Positions 16,385 through 25,310 of a DNA stretch of 64,000 nt are shown here, piece by piece; the stretch's first letter is position 1; every line of letters begins with the position of its first letter. This DNA is from Halobacillus sp. Nhm2S1 (GTDB lineage Bacteria > Bacillota > Bacilli > Bacillales > Halobacillaceae): NCBI RefSeq assembly GCF_019599545.1, contig NZ_JAIEZV010000003.1:558001-622000 (forward strand), given 5' to 3'. Position numbers and translations under genes: made by a program. The notes under the pieces were generated by a model, which worked only from the letters and a program-made list of their open reading frames with translations, had not been told where the DNA came from and did not search any database.

Positions 16385-18136
16385 TTATTTACTTTTCGAG
16401 TAATCACGTTTACGAGGCTCGATTAAGGATGTATCGACTTCGTCATAACGGAATACCGGCTTATTGTTTTCCTTATCAAAGCTAGCAACCGTTGTCTTCA
16501 GCCACTCTTCGTCATTACGTTCAGGAAACTCAGGTTTATAGTGCGCACCGCGGCTTTCATTACGATTGTAAGCACCTTGAGTAATAACACGAGCCAATTG
16601 AAGCATGTTCCAAAGTTGACGAGTGAACATCGCTCCCTGGTTGCTCCAGCGAGAAGTGTCATTGATGTTGATACGTTTGTATCGATCCATCAATTCCACG
16701 ATTTTTTCATCGGTTTTGAGAAGCTTTTCGTTTTCCCTAACAACTGTTACGTTGTCAGTCATCCATTCCCCAAGCTCTTTATGAATTTGGTAAGCATTCT
16801 CGTCGCCATCCATGTTCATAATTTCCTCAAATTTATCCTGTTCTTCTTTTACTTTCTCTTCAAACAGCTTGGATGTCATATCATCCGCCAGTGTTTCTAG
16901 TCCATCAATATATTTAACTGCATTCGGTCCAGCTACCATTCCACCAAAGATGGAGGATAGAAGTGAGTTTGCCCCGAGTCTGTTCCCGCCGTGTTGAGTA
17001 TAATCACATTCTCCGGCAGCAAAAATACCTGGAATATTGGTCATTTGGTCATAATCGACCCACATGCCACCCATAGAGTAGTGCACGGCAGGGAAAATCT
17101 TCATCGGTACTTTACGCGGATCATCGCCTACGAATTTTTCATAGATTTCAATGATTCCGCCAAGCTTAACGTCCAATTCCTTCGGATCTTTATGGGAAAG
17201 GTCAAGATACACCATGTTTTCACCATTGATTCCAAGCTTTTGATTGACACAAACATCAAAGATTTCCCGTGTCGCAATGTCACGTGGAACGAGGTTTCCA
17301 TAAGCCGGATATTTCTCTTCTAAGAAGTACCAAGGCTCCCCATCTTTATATGTCCATACGCGTCCACCTTCACCACGAGCGGATTCACTCATAAGGCGCA
17401 GTTTGTCATCCCCAGGAATGGCTGTCGGGTGAATTTGAATGAATTCCCCATTAGCATAGTCTACGCCTTGTTGATAAAGGGCACCTGCTGCAGATCCTGT
17501 ATTGATGACAGAGTTTGTCGACTTACCGAAAATGATTCCAGGTCCGCCAGTTGCCATAATAACTGCATCTGCTGGGAAGGCCTTAATTTCGTGGTCACTA
17601 AGGTTCTGACCAATAATACCTCGGCCTACACCATTGTCATCGACGATTGCGGATAGGAATTCCCAATTTTCATATTTCGTTACTAGCCCATTGACTTCGT
17701 GGCGACGCACTTGTTCATCCAAAGCGTAAAGAAGCTGTTGTCCAGTCGTTGCTCCAGCAAATGCTGTACGGTGGTGCTGTGTTCCGCCAAAACGACGGAA
17801 ATCAAGCAATCCCTCCGGAGTACGGTTGAACATAACGCCCATACGATCAAGCAAGTGAATAATTCCTGGTGCTGCATCACACATCGCTTTTACTGGAGGC
17901 TGGTTCGCTAAGAAGTCGCCTCCATAAACTGTATCGTCAAAGTGTTCCCATGGGGAATCGCCTTCCCCTTTCGTATTAACTGCCCCGTTGATTCCGCCTT
18001 GGGCACATACAGAGTGAGAACGCTTAACAGGAACAATGGAAAGCAAGTCCACGTGAACCCCTTGTTCTGCTGCTTTAATTGTTGCCATTAGGCCGGCTAA
18101 ACCACCACCGACAACAACAATATTACGGTTTGTCAT
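16385..18136 (-). CDS. sdhA: Succinate dehydrogenase flavoprotein subunit
   Basis: A 583-residue flavoprotein that oxidises succinate to fumarate. The FAD-binding GGGLAGLMA motif is at about 8-16, and HSVCAQGGINGA (about 41-52) contains the histidine expected to carry covalent FAD. Active-site segments HPTA, SARGEGGRVWT and GGNRLGANSLL are intact. It belongs to the menaquinone-linked Bacillus-type enzyme with a single anchor subunit, in agreement with the sdhC gene upstream. Confidence 0.97.
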   Translation of the reverse strand: MTNRNIVVVGGGLAGLMATIKAAEQGVHVDLLSIVPVKRSHSVCAQGGINGAVNTKGEGDSPWEHFDDTVYGGDFLANQPPVKAMCDAAPGIIHLLDRMGVMFNRTPEGLLDFRRFGGTQHHRTAFAGATTGQQLLYALDEQVRRHEVNGLVTKYENWEFLSAIVDDNGVGRGIIGQNLSDHEIKAFPADAVIMATGGPGIIFGKSTNSVINTGSAAGALYQQGVDYANGEFIQIHPTAIPGDDKLRLMSESARGEGGRVWTYKDGEPWYFLEEKYPAYGNLVPRDIATREIFDVCVNQKLGINGENMVYLDLSHKDPKELDVKLGGIIEIYEKFVGDDPRKVPMKIFPAVHYSMGGMWVDYDQMTNIPGIFAAGECDYTQHGGNRLGANSLLSSIFGGMVAGPNAVKYIDGLETLADDMTSKLFEEKVKEEQDKFEEIMNMDGDENAYQIHKELGEWMTDNVTVVRENEKLLKTDEKIVELMDRYKRININDTSRWSNQGAMFTRQLWNMLQLARVITQGAYNRNESRGAHYKPEFPERNDEEWLKTTVASFDKENNKPVFRYDEVDTSLIEPRKRDYSKSK

Positions 18137-18198
18137 GATTGAAGCTCACTCCCTTGAATACTAAAAATCTACCGTTTTGTGATTGAAATTTTCATTGA

Positions 18199-18819
18199 CT
18201 ATATGCCATATGCGAATTGAATCAGTGTACGAACACCAACATAAGAAATCGCAAGGAAAATGATGATGCTTGCATAGGTCATAATCTTCTGTGAGCGAGG
18301 TGATACTGTAATTCCCCAGCTGACAAAGAACGACCAAAGACCATTAGAGAAGTGGAAAGTCGTTGAAATGACCCCTACTATGTAGAACCAAAAGAAGAAA
18401 GGTTCTGTAAGGATGCCTTCCATCAACGAATAGTTCAATTCTGCCCAACCGAAACCAATAGCAATTCTCGTTTCCCATACATGCCATGCAATGAATATGA
18501 GTGTGATGATTCCAGTGATCCGTTGGAAGATGAACATCCAGTTCCTGAAATAACCGAAGTTAGATAAATTACTTTTCGCTGTGAAAGCAATATACACTCC
18601 ATAAATAGAGTGGAACAACAGTGGCAAAAAGATGATAAAAGTCTCCAGTACATAACGATATGGCAAGCTCTCCATAAAATGAGCTGCAGCGTTAAATGCT
18701 TCTGGTCCACGTGTTGCAAAATAGTTCACAGTCAAGTGTTGGATCAAAAAGATCCCGATCGGGACGACTCCCAAAAGTGAATGCAGTCTTCGATTAACGT
18801 ATCCGCGTGTTCCCGCCAT
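18199..18819 (-). CDS. sdhC: Succinate dehydrogenase cytochrome b558 subunit
   Basis: A 206-residue membrane anchor with five predicted helices and conserved histidines for the two haems (QHLTVNYF, FHSIYGVYI, IAWHVWETRI, TFHFSNGLWSF). This is the large diheme anchor typical of Bacillus SdhC, so no separate SdhD is needed. ATG 18819 is chosen because GAGGGGGG is five bases upstream. It is first in the sdhCAB operon. Confidence 0.96.
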   Translation of the reverse strand: MAGTRGYVNRRLHSLLGVVPIGIFLIQHLTVNYFATRGPEAFNAAAHFMESLPYRYVLETFIIFLPLLFHSIYGVYIAFTAKSNLSNFGYFRNWMFIFQRITGIITLIFIAWHVWETRIAIGFGWAELNYSLMEGILTEPFFFWFYIVGVISTTFHFSNGLWSFFVSWGITVSPRSQKIMTYASIIIFLAISYVGVRTLIQFAYGI

Positions 18820-18961
18820 ATTTACCCCCCTCAAGATGATAACAGTTTGAATATGAACATTTTTCAGACAGTTAAGCGCTTTAATTTAGCGTTAAAAATA
18901 ATAGGAAAAGCCCCTCTTCCCTTCTTACTTGTCTGACCAATGTACAATTTGTGACATGTTT

Positions 18962-18990
18962 ATTGTACTTCTATCCCGTATGAGCGTCAA
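18962..18990 (-). promoter_or_regulatory. Promoter of sdhCAB
   Basis: On the minus strand TTGACG (18985-18990), 17 bases, TACAAT (18962-18967). The leader before sdhC would be about 135 bases and includes a cre-like core GTTAAGCGCTTTAA (18871-18884) that matches the CcpA site only partly. Confidence 0.65.
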
Positions 18991-19110
18991 GAAAGCACGT
19001 TCATAATTTGCTCGAAAATACACATTTATTTCCTTTCGATAAAAAGGGACAATTTTTATTGCACCGAACCTCGTTTCGAGTGATAATAAGGAGAGAAAGG
19101 ACTGAGCGTT

Positions 19111-19545
19111 TTGAAAGAATCTACGAAGCTAACAACTGGCAACATTTCATCGCTTGTAGGGACAGGCGCAGGCTTTGATCTGATGCGTTATTACACCCTT
19201 CCGGACTTCTTAGGGAAAGATGCCCCCTACCTCCTTTATTATATGGGGAAAAACATGGCTAGACAGACAGAGATCAGCACCATGGATGAACTCTATGAGT
19301 TTTTCCAGTACATGGGCTGGGGAGAGCTTGTTTTAGTCAAAGAAAAAAGAAAAGAAATGGTTTTTAAATTGAGCGGCCATATGATAGAGAAGAGGCTGAA
19401 TCAAAAGATGTTTGAAGTCGATTTTCGCATGGAATGTGGGTTTATGGCAGAGATTATCTGCCAGATGAGTGATCATACATATGAATGTTTTGAAGAGAAA
19501 AACCACAAAGAAAACTTTGTTGAGATTAAAGCACTAAAAGGATAA
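19111..19545 (+). CDS. yslB: YslB family protein (DUF2507)
   Basis: A 144-residue soluble protein of the DUF2507/YslB family, recognisable by RYYTLPDFLGKDAPYLLYYMGK and MGWGELVLVKEKR, and by its place beside uvrC and sdhC as in B. subtilis. The start is TTG 19111 with an AAGG site about ten bases upstream. It is transcribed against both neighbours. A related fold occurs in V4R-type small-molecule-binding domains; the function in Bacillus is unknown. Confidence 0.88.
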   Translation: MKESTKLTTGNISSLVGTGAGFDLMRYYTLPDFLGKDAPYLLYYMGKNMARQTEISTMDELYEFFQYMGWGELVLVKEKRKEMVFKLSGHMIEKRLNQKMFEVDFRMECGFMAEIICQMSDHTYECFEEKNHKENFVEIKALKG

Positions 19546-19557
19546 ATAAAGATAGCA

Positions 19558-19589
19558 AAGAACCAGCTGTTATTCTTCAGCTGGTTCTT
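19558..19589. terminator. Convergent terminator of yslB and uvrC
   Basis: AAGAACCAGCTG (19558-19569) pairs perfectly with CAGCTGGTTCTT (19578-19589). It covers the last codons and stop of uvrC, and on the minus strand continues into TTTGC. Confidence 0.7.
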
Positions 19590-21369
19590 CTACGTTGTCC
19601 TGATTCAAATGGATAAGAATCGTGTTAGCTACAGGCTCAGGAACGCCTAATTTTGTAATATCCTCAATGGATGCATTTTTAATTTCCGCAACAGACTTAA
19701 AGTGTCTCAACAACAACCGCCTACGCTTTTGACCGACACCTGGAATACGATCCAATTCGGATTGAATGGCACCTTTGCCCCGAAGTTGCCGGTGAAAAGA
19801 AATAGCGAATCTGTGTACCTCATCCTGTATTCTCTGGACCAGATAAAATTCTTGGGACTGACGATCAAGATCAATAGGACTCGGAGGATCTCCATATAAT
19901 AATTCACTGGTTTTGTGTTTATCGTCTTTCGCTAATCCGCATAGAGGAACGTCAACCCCGAGTTCATTCTCAAGCACATCAAGAGCGGCCGTCATCTGGC
20001 CTTTCCCACCATCGACCACGATTAAATCAGGGAGGGGAAGATTTTCTTTTAACACCCGCTTATACCTTCTTCGAATTACTTCTCTCATGGTTTCATAATC
20101 ATCAGGTCCTTCTACATCCCTGATTTTATACTTCCTGTACTCTTTTTTCTGAGGTTTTCCATCAATGAAAACAACCATAGCTGAAACAGGATCCGCCCCT
20201 TGTATATTAGAGTTATCAAAAGCTTCGATCCGATGAGGTGTCTCAATGTGAAGATGATCCCCAAGTGCTTCCACTGCTTTAATGGTCCGCTCTTCATCTC
20301 GTTCGATTAAAGCAAATTTTTCCTCTAAGGATATCTTTGCGTTCTTCATGGCAAGCTCAACCAACTCTTTTTTCCGACCACGCATAGGAATGTGAACTTT
20401 CGTATCCAATGCTCCTTCTAGAACATTCACATCCGTTGCCACCGGGACGAGGACCTGCTTAGGGTATGGATGGTTTTGATGCAAGTAGAAGCGTCCGATA
20501 TAGCTGATGAACGTTTCGTCTGGATCATCGAAAAATGGAAACAGCGTGACATCCCGTTCGATGAGTTTCCCTTGGCGGACGAAAAAGACTTGGACACACA
20601 TCCATCCTTTATCATAGGAATAACCGAAAATATCCCGGTCAACTTGATCATTCATGGTCATCTTCTGCTGTTCCATGACAGACTCGATGTGCTCAATTTG
20701 GTCCCTTAATTCTTTTGCACGTTCAAAGTCAAGCTCTTCTGAAGCTTCGAGCATCCTCTTTTTTAAATCTTTCTTAATATCTGCATGACCACCGTTCAGA
20801 AAGGACGTTATATTTTGCACAATTTCTTCATTCGTTTTTTTAGAGACCTTATACTCACATGGTCCAAGGCACTGGTGCATGTGGTAATAAAGACAGACAC
20901 GGTCGGGCATGGTATTACATTTTCTTAATGGGTACAATCGATCTAGAAGCTTTTTTGTTTCCCTTGCAGCAATGACGTTTGGATAGGGGCCGAAATACTT
21001 CCCTTTATCTTTCTTCACATTTCTAGTGACGATCAGCCTGGGATGTCTCTCTGATGTGACCTTCAAATATGGATAGGTTTTGTCATCTTTTAATAAAACA
21101 TTGTATTTTGGATCGTATTTTTTTATCAAGTTCATTTCTAATATTAAAGCTTCAATCTCTGAAGTGGTCACAATATATTCAAAGTTGATGATTTCACGGA
21201 CAAGTCGCTGTGTTTTCCCATCATGTGCACCAGTGAAATAGGAGCGGACTCGGTTTTTTAAAACTTTAGACTTTCCTACGTAAATGACTGTATCATTTTT
21301 ATCCTTCATCAAATAACAACCAGGCTGGTCCGGTAGTACAGCCAGCTTCTCTTTAATTGTTGAGTTCAT
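19570..21369 (-). CDS. uvrC: Excinuclease ABC subunit C
   Basis: A 599-residue nucleotide-excision-repair nuclease. Domains in order: GIY-YIG nuclease making the 3' incision (about 12-95, GCYLMK and IYVGKS), a cysteine-bearing segment (CNTMPDRVC), a UVR helical domain that binds UvrB (about 205-240), the RNase H-like nuclease making the 5' incision (about 380-540, EAFDNSN and VVDGGKGQ), and C-terminal helix-hairpin-helix DNA binding ([12 protein letters not shown]). GGAGTGAA precedes the ATG. Confidence 0.97.
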   Translation of the reverse strand: MNSTIKEKLAVLPDQPGCYLMKDKNDTVIYVGKSKVLKNRVRSYFTGAHDGKTQRLVREIINFEYIVTTSEIEALILEMNLIKKYDPKYNVLLKDDKTYPYLKVTSERHPRLIVTRNVKKDKGKYFGPYPNVIAARETKKLLDRLYPLRKCNTMPDRVCLYYHMHQCLGPCEYKVSKKTNEEIVQNITSFLNGGHADIKKDLKKRMLEASEELDFERAKELRDQIEHIESVMEQQKMTMNDQVDRDIFGYSYDKGWMCVQVFFVRQGKLIERDVTLFPFFDDPDETFISYIGRFYLHQNHPYPKQVLVPVATDVNVLEGALDTKVHIPMRGRKKELVELAMKNAKISLEEKFALIERDEERTIKAVEALGDHLHIETPHRIEAFDNSNIQGADPVSAMVVFIDGKPQKKEYRKYKIRDVEGPDDYETMREVIRRRYKRVLKENLPLPDLIVVDGGKGQMTAALDVLENELGVDVPLCGLAKDDKHKTSELLYGDPPSPIDLDRQSQEFYLVQRIQDEVHRFAISFHRQLRGKGAIQSELDRIPGVGQKRRRLLLRHFKSVAEIKNASIEDITKLGVPEPVANTILIHLNQDNVEEPAEE

Positions 21370-21432
21370 ATAAGTTCACTCCATGACTTGTAGATTATAT
21401 ATTGGAAATACCACAACTATGGAACAAGTATG

Positions 21433-21514
21433 CAGGTTCAATCGTCTGGACCAACTTAAGCAGCGTCTCGAGTCATGACAATCACGCAAAAAGCTGCTTA
21501 AGATCTTGAACCTG
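21433..21514. repeat. Long two-part inverted repeat between uvrC and trxA
   Basis: CAGGTTCAA (21433-21441) pairs with TTGAACCTG (21506-21514), and inside it CTTAAGCAGC (21455-21464) pairs with GCTGCTTAAG (21493-21502). The arms are perfect but their distances differ (13 and 3 bases), and the loop is 28 bases. It lies upstream of uvrC and beyond the trxA terminator, so it could be a leader structure, a small RNA or a decayed insertion. Confidence 0.5.
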
Positions 21515-21533
21515 GGAATATCCTAAAAAGATG

Positions 21534-21568
21534 ATGAAAGCCGCGCTGCTTGGCAACGCGGCTTTCAT
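21534..21568 (-). terminator. Probable terminator of trxA
   Basis: ATGAAAGCCGCG (21534-21545) pairs perfectly with CGCGGCTTTCAT (21557-21568). The T run on the minus strand (TTTTT) comes a few bases late, so efficiency is uncertain. Confidence 0.65.
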
Positions 21569-21582
21569 GGTAACTTCATTCA

Positions 21583-21897
21583 TTAGGAATGTTTTTGAAT
21601 CAGTTCAGCTAGGGCTTCTTTTGGTTGGAAGCCGATAACTTGATCAACCACTTGACCATCTTTGAACAGAAGGAGTGTCGGGATACTCATGACACCGAAT
21701 TTACCTGCTGTTTCTTGGTTTTCGTCAACATCAAGCTTGACGATTTTGACTTGATCGCTCATTTCCGCATCCAATTCCTCTAATACGGGTGCGATCATTT
21801 TACAAGGTCCGCACCATGGTGCCCAAAAGTCAGCTAGGACAAGACCTTGATTTGTTTCTTCTGTAAAGTTTTGATCAGTTGCTTTTACAATTGACAT
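21583..21897 (-). CDS. trxA: Thioredoxin
   Basis: A 104-residue cytoplasmic thioredoxin with the redox centre WCGPC at 28-32 and the conserved cis-proline in MSIPTLLLF. It reduces disulfides in ribonucleotide reductase and other enzymes with thioredoxin reductase. GGAGG precedes the ATG. A TATACT -10 element lies at 21933-21938 on the minus strand. The single-gene unit is bounded by stem-loops on both sides. Confidence 0.97.
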   Translation of the reverse strand: MSIVKATDQNFTEETNQGLVLADFWAPWCGPCKMIAPVLEELDAEMSDQVKIVKLDVDENQETAGKFGVMSIPTLLLFKDGQVVDQVIGFQPKEALAELIQKHS

Positions 21898-21994
21898 TCT
21901 ATAATTCCTCCTCGACCTAATAGTCTGTTAAGAGTATATCACTATCTATTTTTAGTGACTAACAATTTGTTTATACCTTATTTAAACATGGAAT

Positions 21995-22026
21995 AAAGCC
22001 GAAGCCAAATATTTGGCTTCGGCTTT
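21995..22026 (-). terminator. Terminator of the fadR-fadB-etfB-etfA operon
   Basis: AAAGCCGAAGCCAAAT (21995-22010) is followed immediately by its exact reverse complement (22011-22026), a perfect 32-base palindrome just after the etfA stop. Confidence 0.8.
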
Positions 22027-22030
22027 GAAG

Positions 22031-23011
22031 TTAGGCGTTTACTTTCATTTCTTTGATTTCTTCAATTAGTTTAGGAACAACATCGAACAGATCGCCAACT
22101 ATTCCATAATCCGCTACATTAAATATATTGGCTTCCGGGTCCTTGTTAATCGCGACTATGACTTTAGAGTTTGACATTCCAGCTAAGTGTTGAATGGCTC
22201 CGGATATACCACATGCAATATACAAGTCCGGCGTAACAACCTTCCCTGTCTGACCGATCTGTAAAGAATAGTCACAATAACCCGCATCGCAAGCACCACG
22301 GGAGGCACCGACTGTACCGCCAAGGACCTCAGCGAGTTTCTCCAGTGGTTCAAAACCTTCCGCACTCTTCACGCCACGACCGCCTGCGATGATGACTTTC
22401 GCTTCAGAAAGATCGACACCATCCGAAGACTTGCGGAGGACATCTTTAATAATTGTACGGATATTCGAGATTTCCACTTCTTTTTCGGATATACTTCCTG
22501 CTAAAGAATCATCTCTAGTAAGAGCGGGGATGTTATTTGGACGAATGGTCGCAAACACGAGTCCTTCTGTAACCATTTTCTTCTCGAATGCTTTCCCTGA
22601 GTAGATCGGACGTGTGAAAACAACGTCTCCACCTTCTGCGATTACTTCAGTAGCGTCTGAAATTAATCCAGACTCAAGTTTACTTGCAAGTTTCGGAGTC
22701 AAATCCTTACCAATTGCAGTATGACCCATGATGATCCCTTCAGGTGATTCATCTTGGATAACCTGATATACAGCCTGACCATAACCGTCAGATGTATACG
22801 TTTTCAAATCTGGGTTTGAAACAGTGATGACTCTGGACGCCCCGTAGTAAACCATCTCCTGACCCATTTCACTTAAATCACCATCTCCACAAAGGACTCC
22901 AACAACTTCTCCCCCATCACTGACGATATTCGCTGCTGCAATGGCTTCAAATGTAACATTACGAAGGGATCCTTCTCTAGCTTCCCCAATCACCAAAACT
23001 TTTTTACTCAT
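22031..23011 (-). CDS. etfA: Electron transfer flavoprotein alpha subunit
   Basis: A 326-residue subunit that with EtfB carries electrons from acyl-CoA dehydrogenases to the menaquinone pool. The C-terminal FAD domain has the family signature: AGGRGVKS, GASRGACDAGY, QIGQTGKVVTPDLYIACGIS and AINKDPEANIF. It is the last gene of the fatty-acid degradation operon, 25 bases after etfB. Confidence 0.97.
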   Translation of the reverse strand: MSKKVLVIGEAREGSLRNVTFEAIAAANIVSDGGEVVGVLCGDGDLSEMGQEMVYYGASRVITVSNPDLKTYTSDGYGQAVYQVIQDESPEGIIMGHTAIGKDLTPKLASKLESGLISDATEVIAEGGDVVFTRPIYSGKAFEKKMVTEGLVFATIRPNNIPALTRDDSLAGSISEKEVEISNIRTIIKDVLRKSSDGVDLSEAKVIIAGGRGVKSAEGFEPLEKLAEVLGGTVGASRGACDAGYCDYSLQIGQTGKVVTPDLYIACGISGAIQHLAGMSNSKVIVAINKDPEANIFNVADYGIVGDLFDVVPKLIEEIKEMKVNA

Positions 23012-23036
23012 AAAGATTCTCCTTTCCCTTGTCTAT

Positions 23037-23810
23037 TTAAAGTACTTTCGCTTCTGTTTTTAATAAAGATACAAGTTCTTTCACTTGATCATCGACTTCT
23101 CCTTCGAGCACTTTTCCAGCTTCTTTTTCAGGTGGAAGGAAAATTTCAGTCGTTTTCGTTTTTGGCTCGACGTCATCTTCATCAAGATCAAGGTCATCAA
23201 TTTCCAGTTCATCGAGTGGTTTTTTCTTCGCTTTCATGATCCCTGGCAAAGAAGGGTACCTTGGTTCATTCAAACCTTGTTGACATGTAACCAGTACAGG
23301 AAGTGTTGTTTCGACCTTTTCGACATCTCCTTCGACGTCACGTTCAATGTTAACGGTTGTGCCATCAATTTTAATATCCGTGATCGTCGTTACACATGGC
23401 ATATCAAGACGTTCGGCAAGACGAGGACCTACTTGACCACTTGCTTCATCAATGGCAACGTTTCCGCCAAGAATAATGTCGACATCTTTATCTTCAAAGA
23501 ATGCTTCAAGAATCTTAACTGTGGTGAACTGGTCACCTTCTTCAAGATCATCTTCCGTGTTAATCAGAACCGCTTTATCCGCTCCCATGGCAAGAGCTGT
23601 CCTGAGTTGTTTCTCTGCTTCCTCTTCTCCAATCGTTACAACTGTCACTTCACCGCCGTGCTCATCGCGCAGATTGATGGCTTCTTCTACCGCATACTCA
23701 TCGTAAGGGTTGATGATGTATTCTGCCCCGTCATCAGCAATTACTCCATTACTTACAGAGATTTTTTCTTCTGTGTCGAACGTTCTTTTCAGCAAAACGT
23801 AAATATTCAT
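23037..23810 (-). CDS. etfB: Electron transfer flavoprotein beta subunit
   Basis: A 257-residue partner of EtfA that binds AMP. Typical motifs include the N-terminal KRTFDTEEKI, AMGADKAVLI, DIILGGNVAIDEASGQVGPRLAE and the recognition loop LPVLVTCQQGLNEPRYPSLPGIMKA. AGGAGG lies before the ATG. The C-terminal part is rich in Asp and Glu, more than in B. subtilis. Confidence 0.97.
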   Translation of the reverse strand: MNIYVLLKRTFDTEEKISVSNGVIADDGAEYIINPYDEYAVEEAINLRDEHGGEVTVVTIGEEEAEKQLRTALAMGADKAVLINTEDDLEEGDQFTTVKILEAFFEDKDVDIILGGNVAIDEASGQVGPRLAERLDMPCVTTITDIKIDGTTVNIERDVEGDVEKVETTLPVLVTCQQGLNEPRYPSLPGIMKAKKKPLDELEIDDLDLDEDDVEPKTKTTEIFLPPEKEAGKVLEGEVDDQVKELVSLLKTEAKVL

Positions 23811-23828
23811 GTCTATATACCTCCTGGA

Positions 23829-24602
23829 CTATTGATTTTTAAATTCTGGTTTTCTTTTTTCAATAAAGGCTTGGATGCCCTCTTTAGCATCTTCATTTCC
23901 AAAGACCTCGCCAAAAGCTTCTGCTTCCGCATTGTTCCCTGCTTCAAACTGAGAGGTATGAGCATACGGAATCAACTTCATCACATGGTGAATCGTTGGC
24001 CCGCTCTTCTGGGCAATGGCTTTAGCCAGTTGTCCTGCTTTCTCAAAGAGTTCCTCATTTGAAAAGCTTTGATTTGCCAGCCCCACTCGTGCAGCTTCTT
24101 CCCCGCTAATCGGCACACCTGTCAGGATCATTTCATAAGCTTTCGCTGTGCCTACATGTCGCGGTAATCTTTGGGTACCTGCAAAGCCAGGAATAATTCC
24201 AAGATTCAATTCAGGCAATCCTAACTTTGCATCATCCGCTACATAGCGGATGTGGCAGGACATGGCGAGCTCAAGGCCCCCACCTAGCGCTGCTCCATGA
24301 ATAGCAGCAATTACTGGGATGTGGAAATTTTCTATTCTGCTAAACAATTGCTGCCCCTTAGCTGCTAAGCCCTTATAATCATCTGCTCCTTGGAGAGAAG
24401 TAAACTCCTTGATATCTGCTCCTGCAGAGAAGAAGCGTCCTTCCCCTTTAAGAAGAATGGCTTTTATGGAAGGATCACTCTCAATCTGGTCCAGTTCCTT
24501 GGAAAGATCCTGAAGGATGGAACTGGACAATGCATTTGCAGGTGGGCTTTGAATCGTGATTTCTGCTACATTTCCTTTTACCTGTGAAGATAAAGTCGAC
24601 AA
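23829..24602 (-). CDS. fadB: Enoyl-CoA hydratase (beta-oxidation)
   Basis: A 257-residue crotonase-family enzyme that hydrates trans-2-enoyl-CoA. Oxyanion-hole segments FFSAGADIKEFTS and AIHGAALGGGLELAMSCH and the catalytic glutamate region GLPELNLGIIPGFAGTQRLPR are intact, as in B. subtilis FadB (YsiB). The start is taken as TTG 24602 with AAAGGTGA seven bases upstream; the ATG nine codons earlier would overlap fadR and lacks a site. It is second in the fadR operon. Confidence 0.92.
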   Translation of the reverse strand: MSTLSSQVKGNVAEITIQSPPANALSSSILQDLSKELDQIESDPSIKAILLKGEGRFFSAGADIKEFTSLQGADDYKGLAAKGQQLFSRIENFHIPVIAAIHGAALGGGLELAMSCHIRYVADDAKLGLPELNLGIIPGFAGTQRLPRHVGTAKAYEMILTGVPISGEEAARVGLANQSFSNEELFEKAGQLAKAIAQKSGPTIHHVMKLIPYAHTSQFEAGNNAEAEAFGEVFGNEDAKEGIQAFIEKRKPEFKNQ

Positions 24603-24618
24603 ATCATCATCACCTTTC

Positions 24619-25209
24619 TCACTTATCATGACGGGCTAATCCATTCACAATTAAGCTATGGACTTCTTTTGCCTGTTCTTCTATGTTATATTTCTGCTCC
24701 TTCATCACCCAGTTTGTCACCGTCTCATCCATCGTTCCAAAAATCATTTGACGTACAAGACGGCGATCCAGGCCACTACGGAACAGCTCCTCCTCGACAC
24801 CTTCTTCAACAATTTGATCAATAACGTTTAAATAGCGCTTCAATACATGGTTGATTTTTTGTCTCAACTCTTTATTCGATTGGCGCAATTCCAACTGTGT
24901 CACAATTGCGAGATGGTGATCGGCAGCCAGCTGTTCAAAATGTGTTTGAATTAAAGTTAAAAGTTTTTGTTCCGCTGACTGCTTAGAGGTTGTTTCCTGC
25001 TCAATCTTTTCTATGAACTGCCCCATTTTTTCTTGAAACAATGATACAAGGATATCTTCCTTGTTTTTAAAATAAAGATAGATGGTTCCATCTGCCACTC
25101 CCGCTTTTTTCGCGATCTTAGAAACCTGGGAAGAGTGGTAGCCATTTTCAGCAATGACTTCGACAGCTGCATCAATGATTTGTTTGAACTTCGGTTTATT
25201 TTTCTTCAA
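24619..25209 (-). CDS. fadR: FadR (YsiA), TetR-family repressor of fatty-acid degradation
   Basis: A 196-residue TetR regulator. The N-terminal helix-turn-helix (about 12-55: IIDAAVEVIAENGY, VSKIAKKAGVADGTIYLYFKNKEDIL) is almost identical to B. subtilis FadR, and the ligand domain shares HLAIVTQLELRQSN and RQMIFGTMDETVTNWVM. Long-chain acyl-CoA releases it from DNA in B. subtilis. A matching operator sits directly on its own promoter, implying autoregulation of the fadR-fadB-etfB-etfA operon. Confidence 0.95.
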   Translation of the reverse strand: MKKNKPKFKQIIDAAVEVIAENGYHSSQVSKIAKKAGVADGTIYLYFKNKEDILVSLFQEKMGQFIEKIEQETTSKQSAEQKLLTLIQTHFEQLAADHHLAIVTQLELRQSNKELRQKINHVLKRYLNVIDQIVEEGVEEELFRSGLDRRLVRQMIFGTMDETVTNWVMKEQKYNIEEQAKEVHSLIVNGLARHDK

Positions 25210-25242
25210 TGGTATATCTCCTTGCTATTGCGAACTGAAAAA

Positions 25243-25295
25243 TGAATGAATCATCATTCATCTATTATTCTACAAGCAAAGAAATATTCTGTCAA
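25243..25295 (-). promoter_or_regulatory. fadR operon promoter with FadR operator
   Basis: On the minus strand TTGACA (25290-25295), 17 bases, TAGAAT (25267-25272). The palindrome TGAATGAATCATCATTCA (25243-25260), matching the B. subtilis FadR box TGAATGANTANTCATTCA except one central base, lies at the predicted transcription start. Confidence 0.88.
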
Positions 25296-25310
25296 CTTTC
25301 TTTTTTTAGT

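Noticed and set aside
18871-18884. Possible CcpA cre site before sdhC
   Set aside because: The core AAGCGCTTT is present but the outer TG and CA are missing, so it is mentioned only within the promoter entry.
18936-18970. Inverted repeat GTACAAT...ATTGTAC near the sdh promoter as a Rex or Fnr site
   Set aside because: It does not fit TTGTGA-N6-TCACAA or TGTGA-N6-TCACA, and one arm is simply the -10 region.
23085-24062. A 325-codon frame opposite etfB and fadB
   Set aside because: It crosses two conserved genes and an intergenic gap, with an antisense-like composition; no site precedes it.
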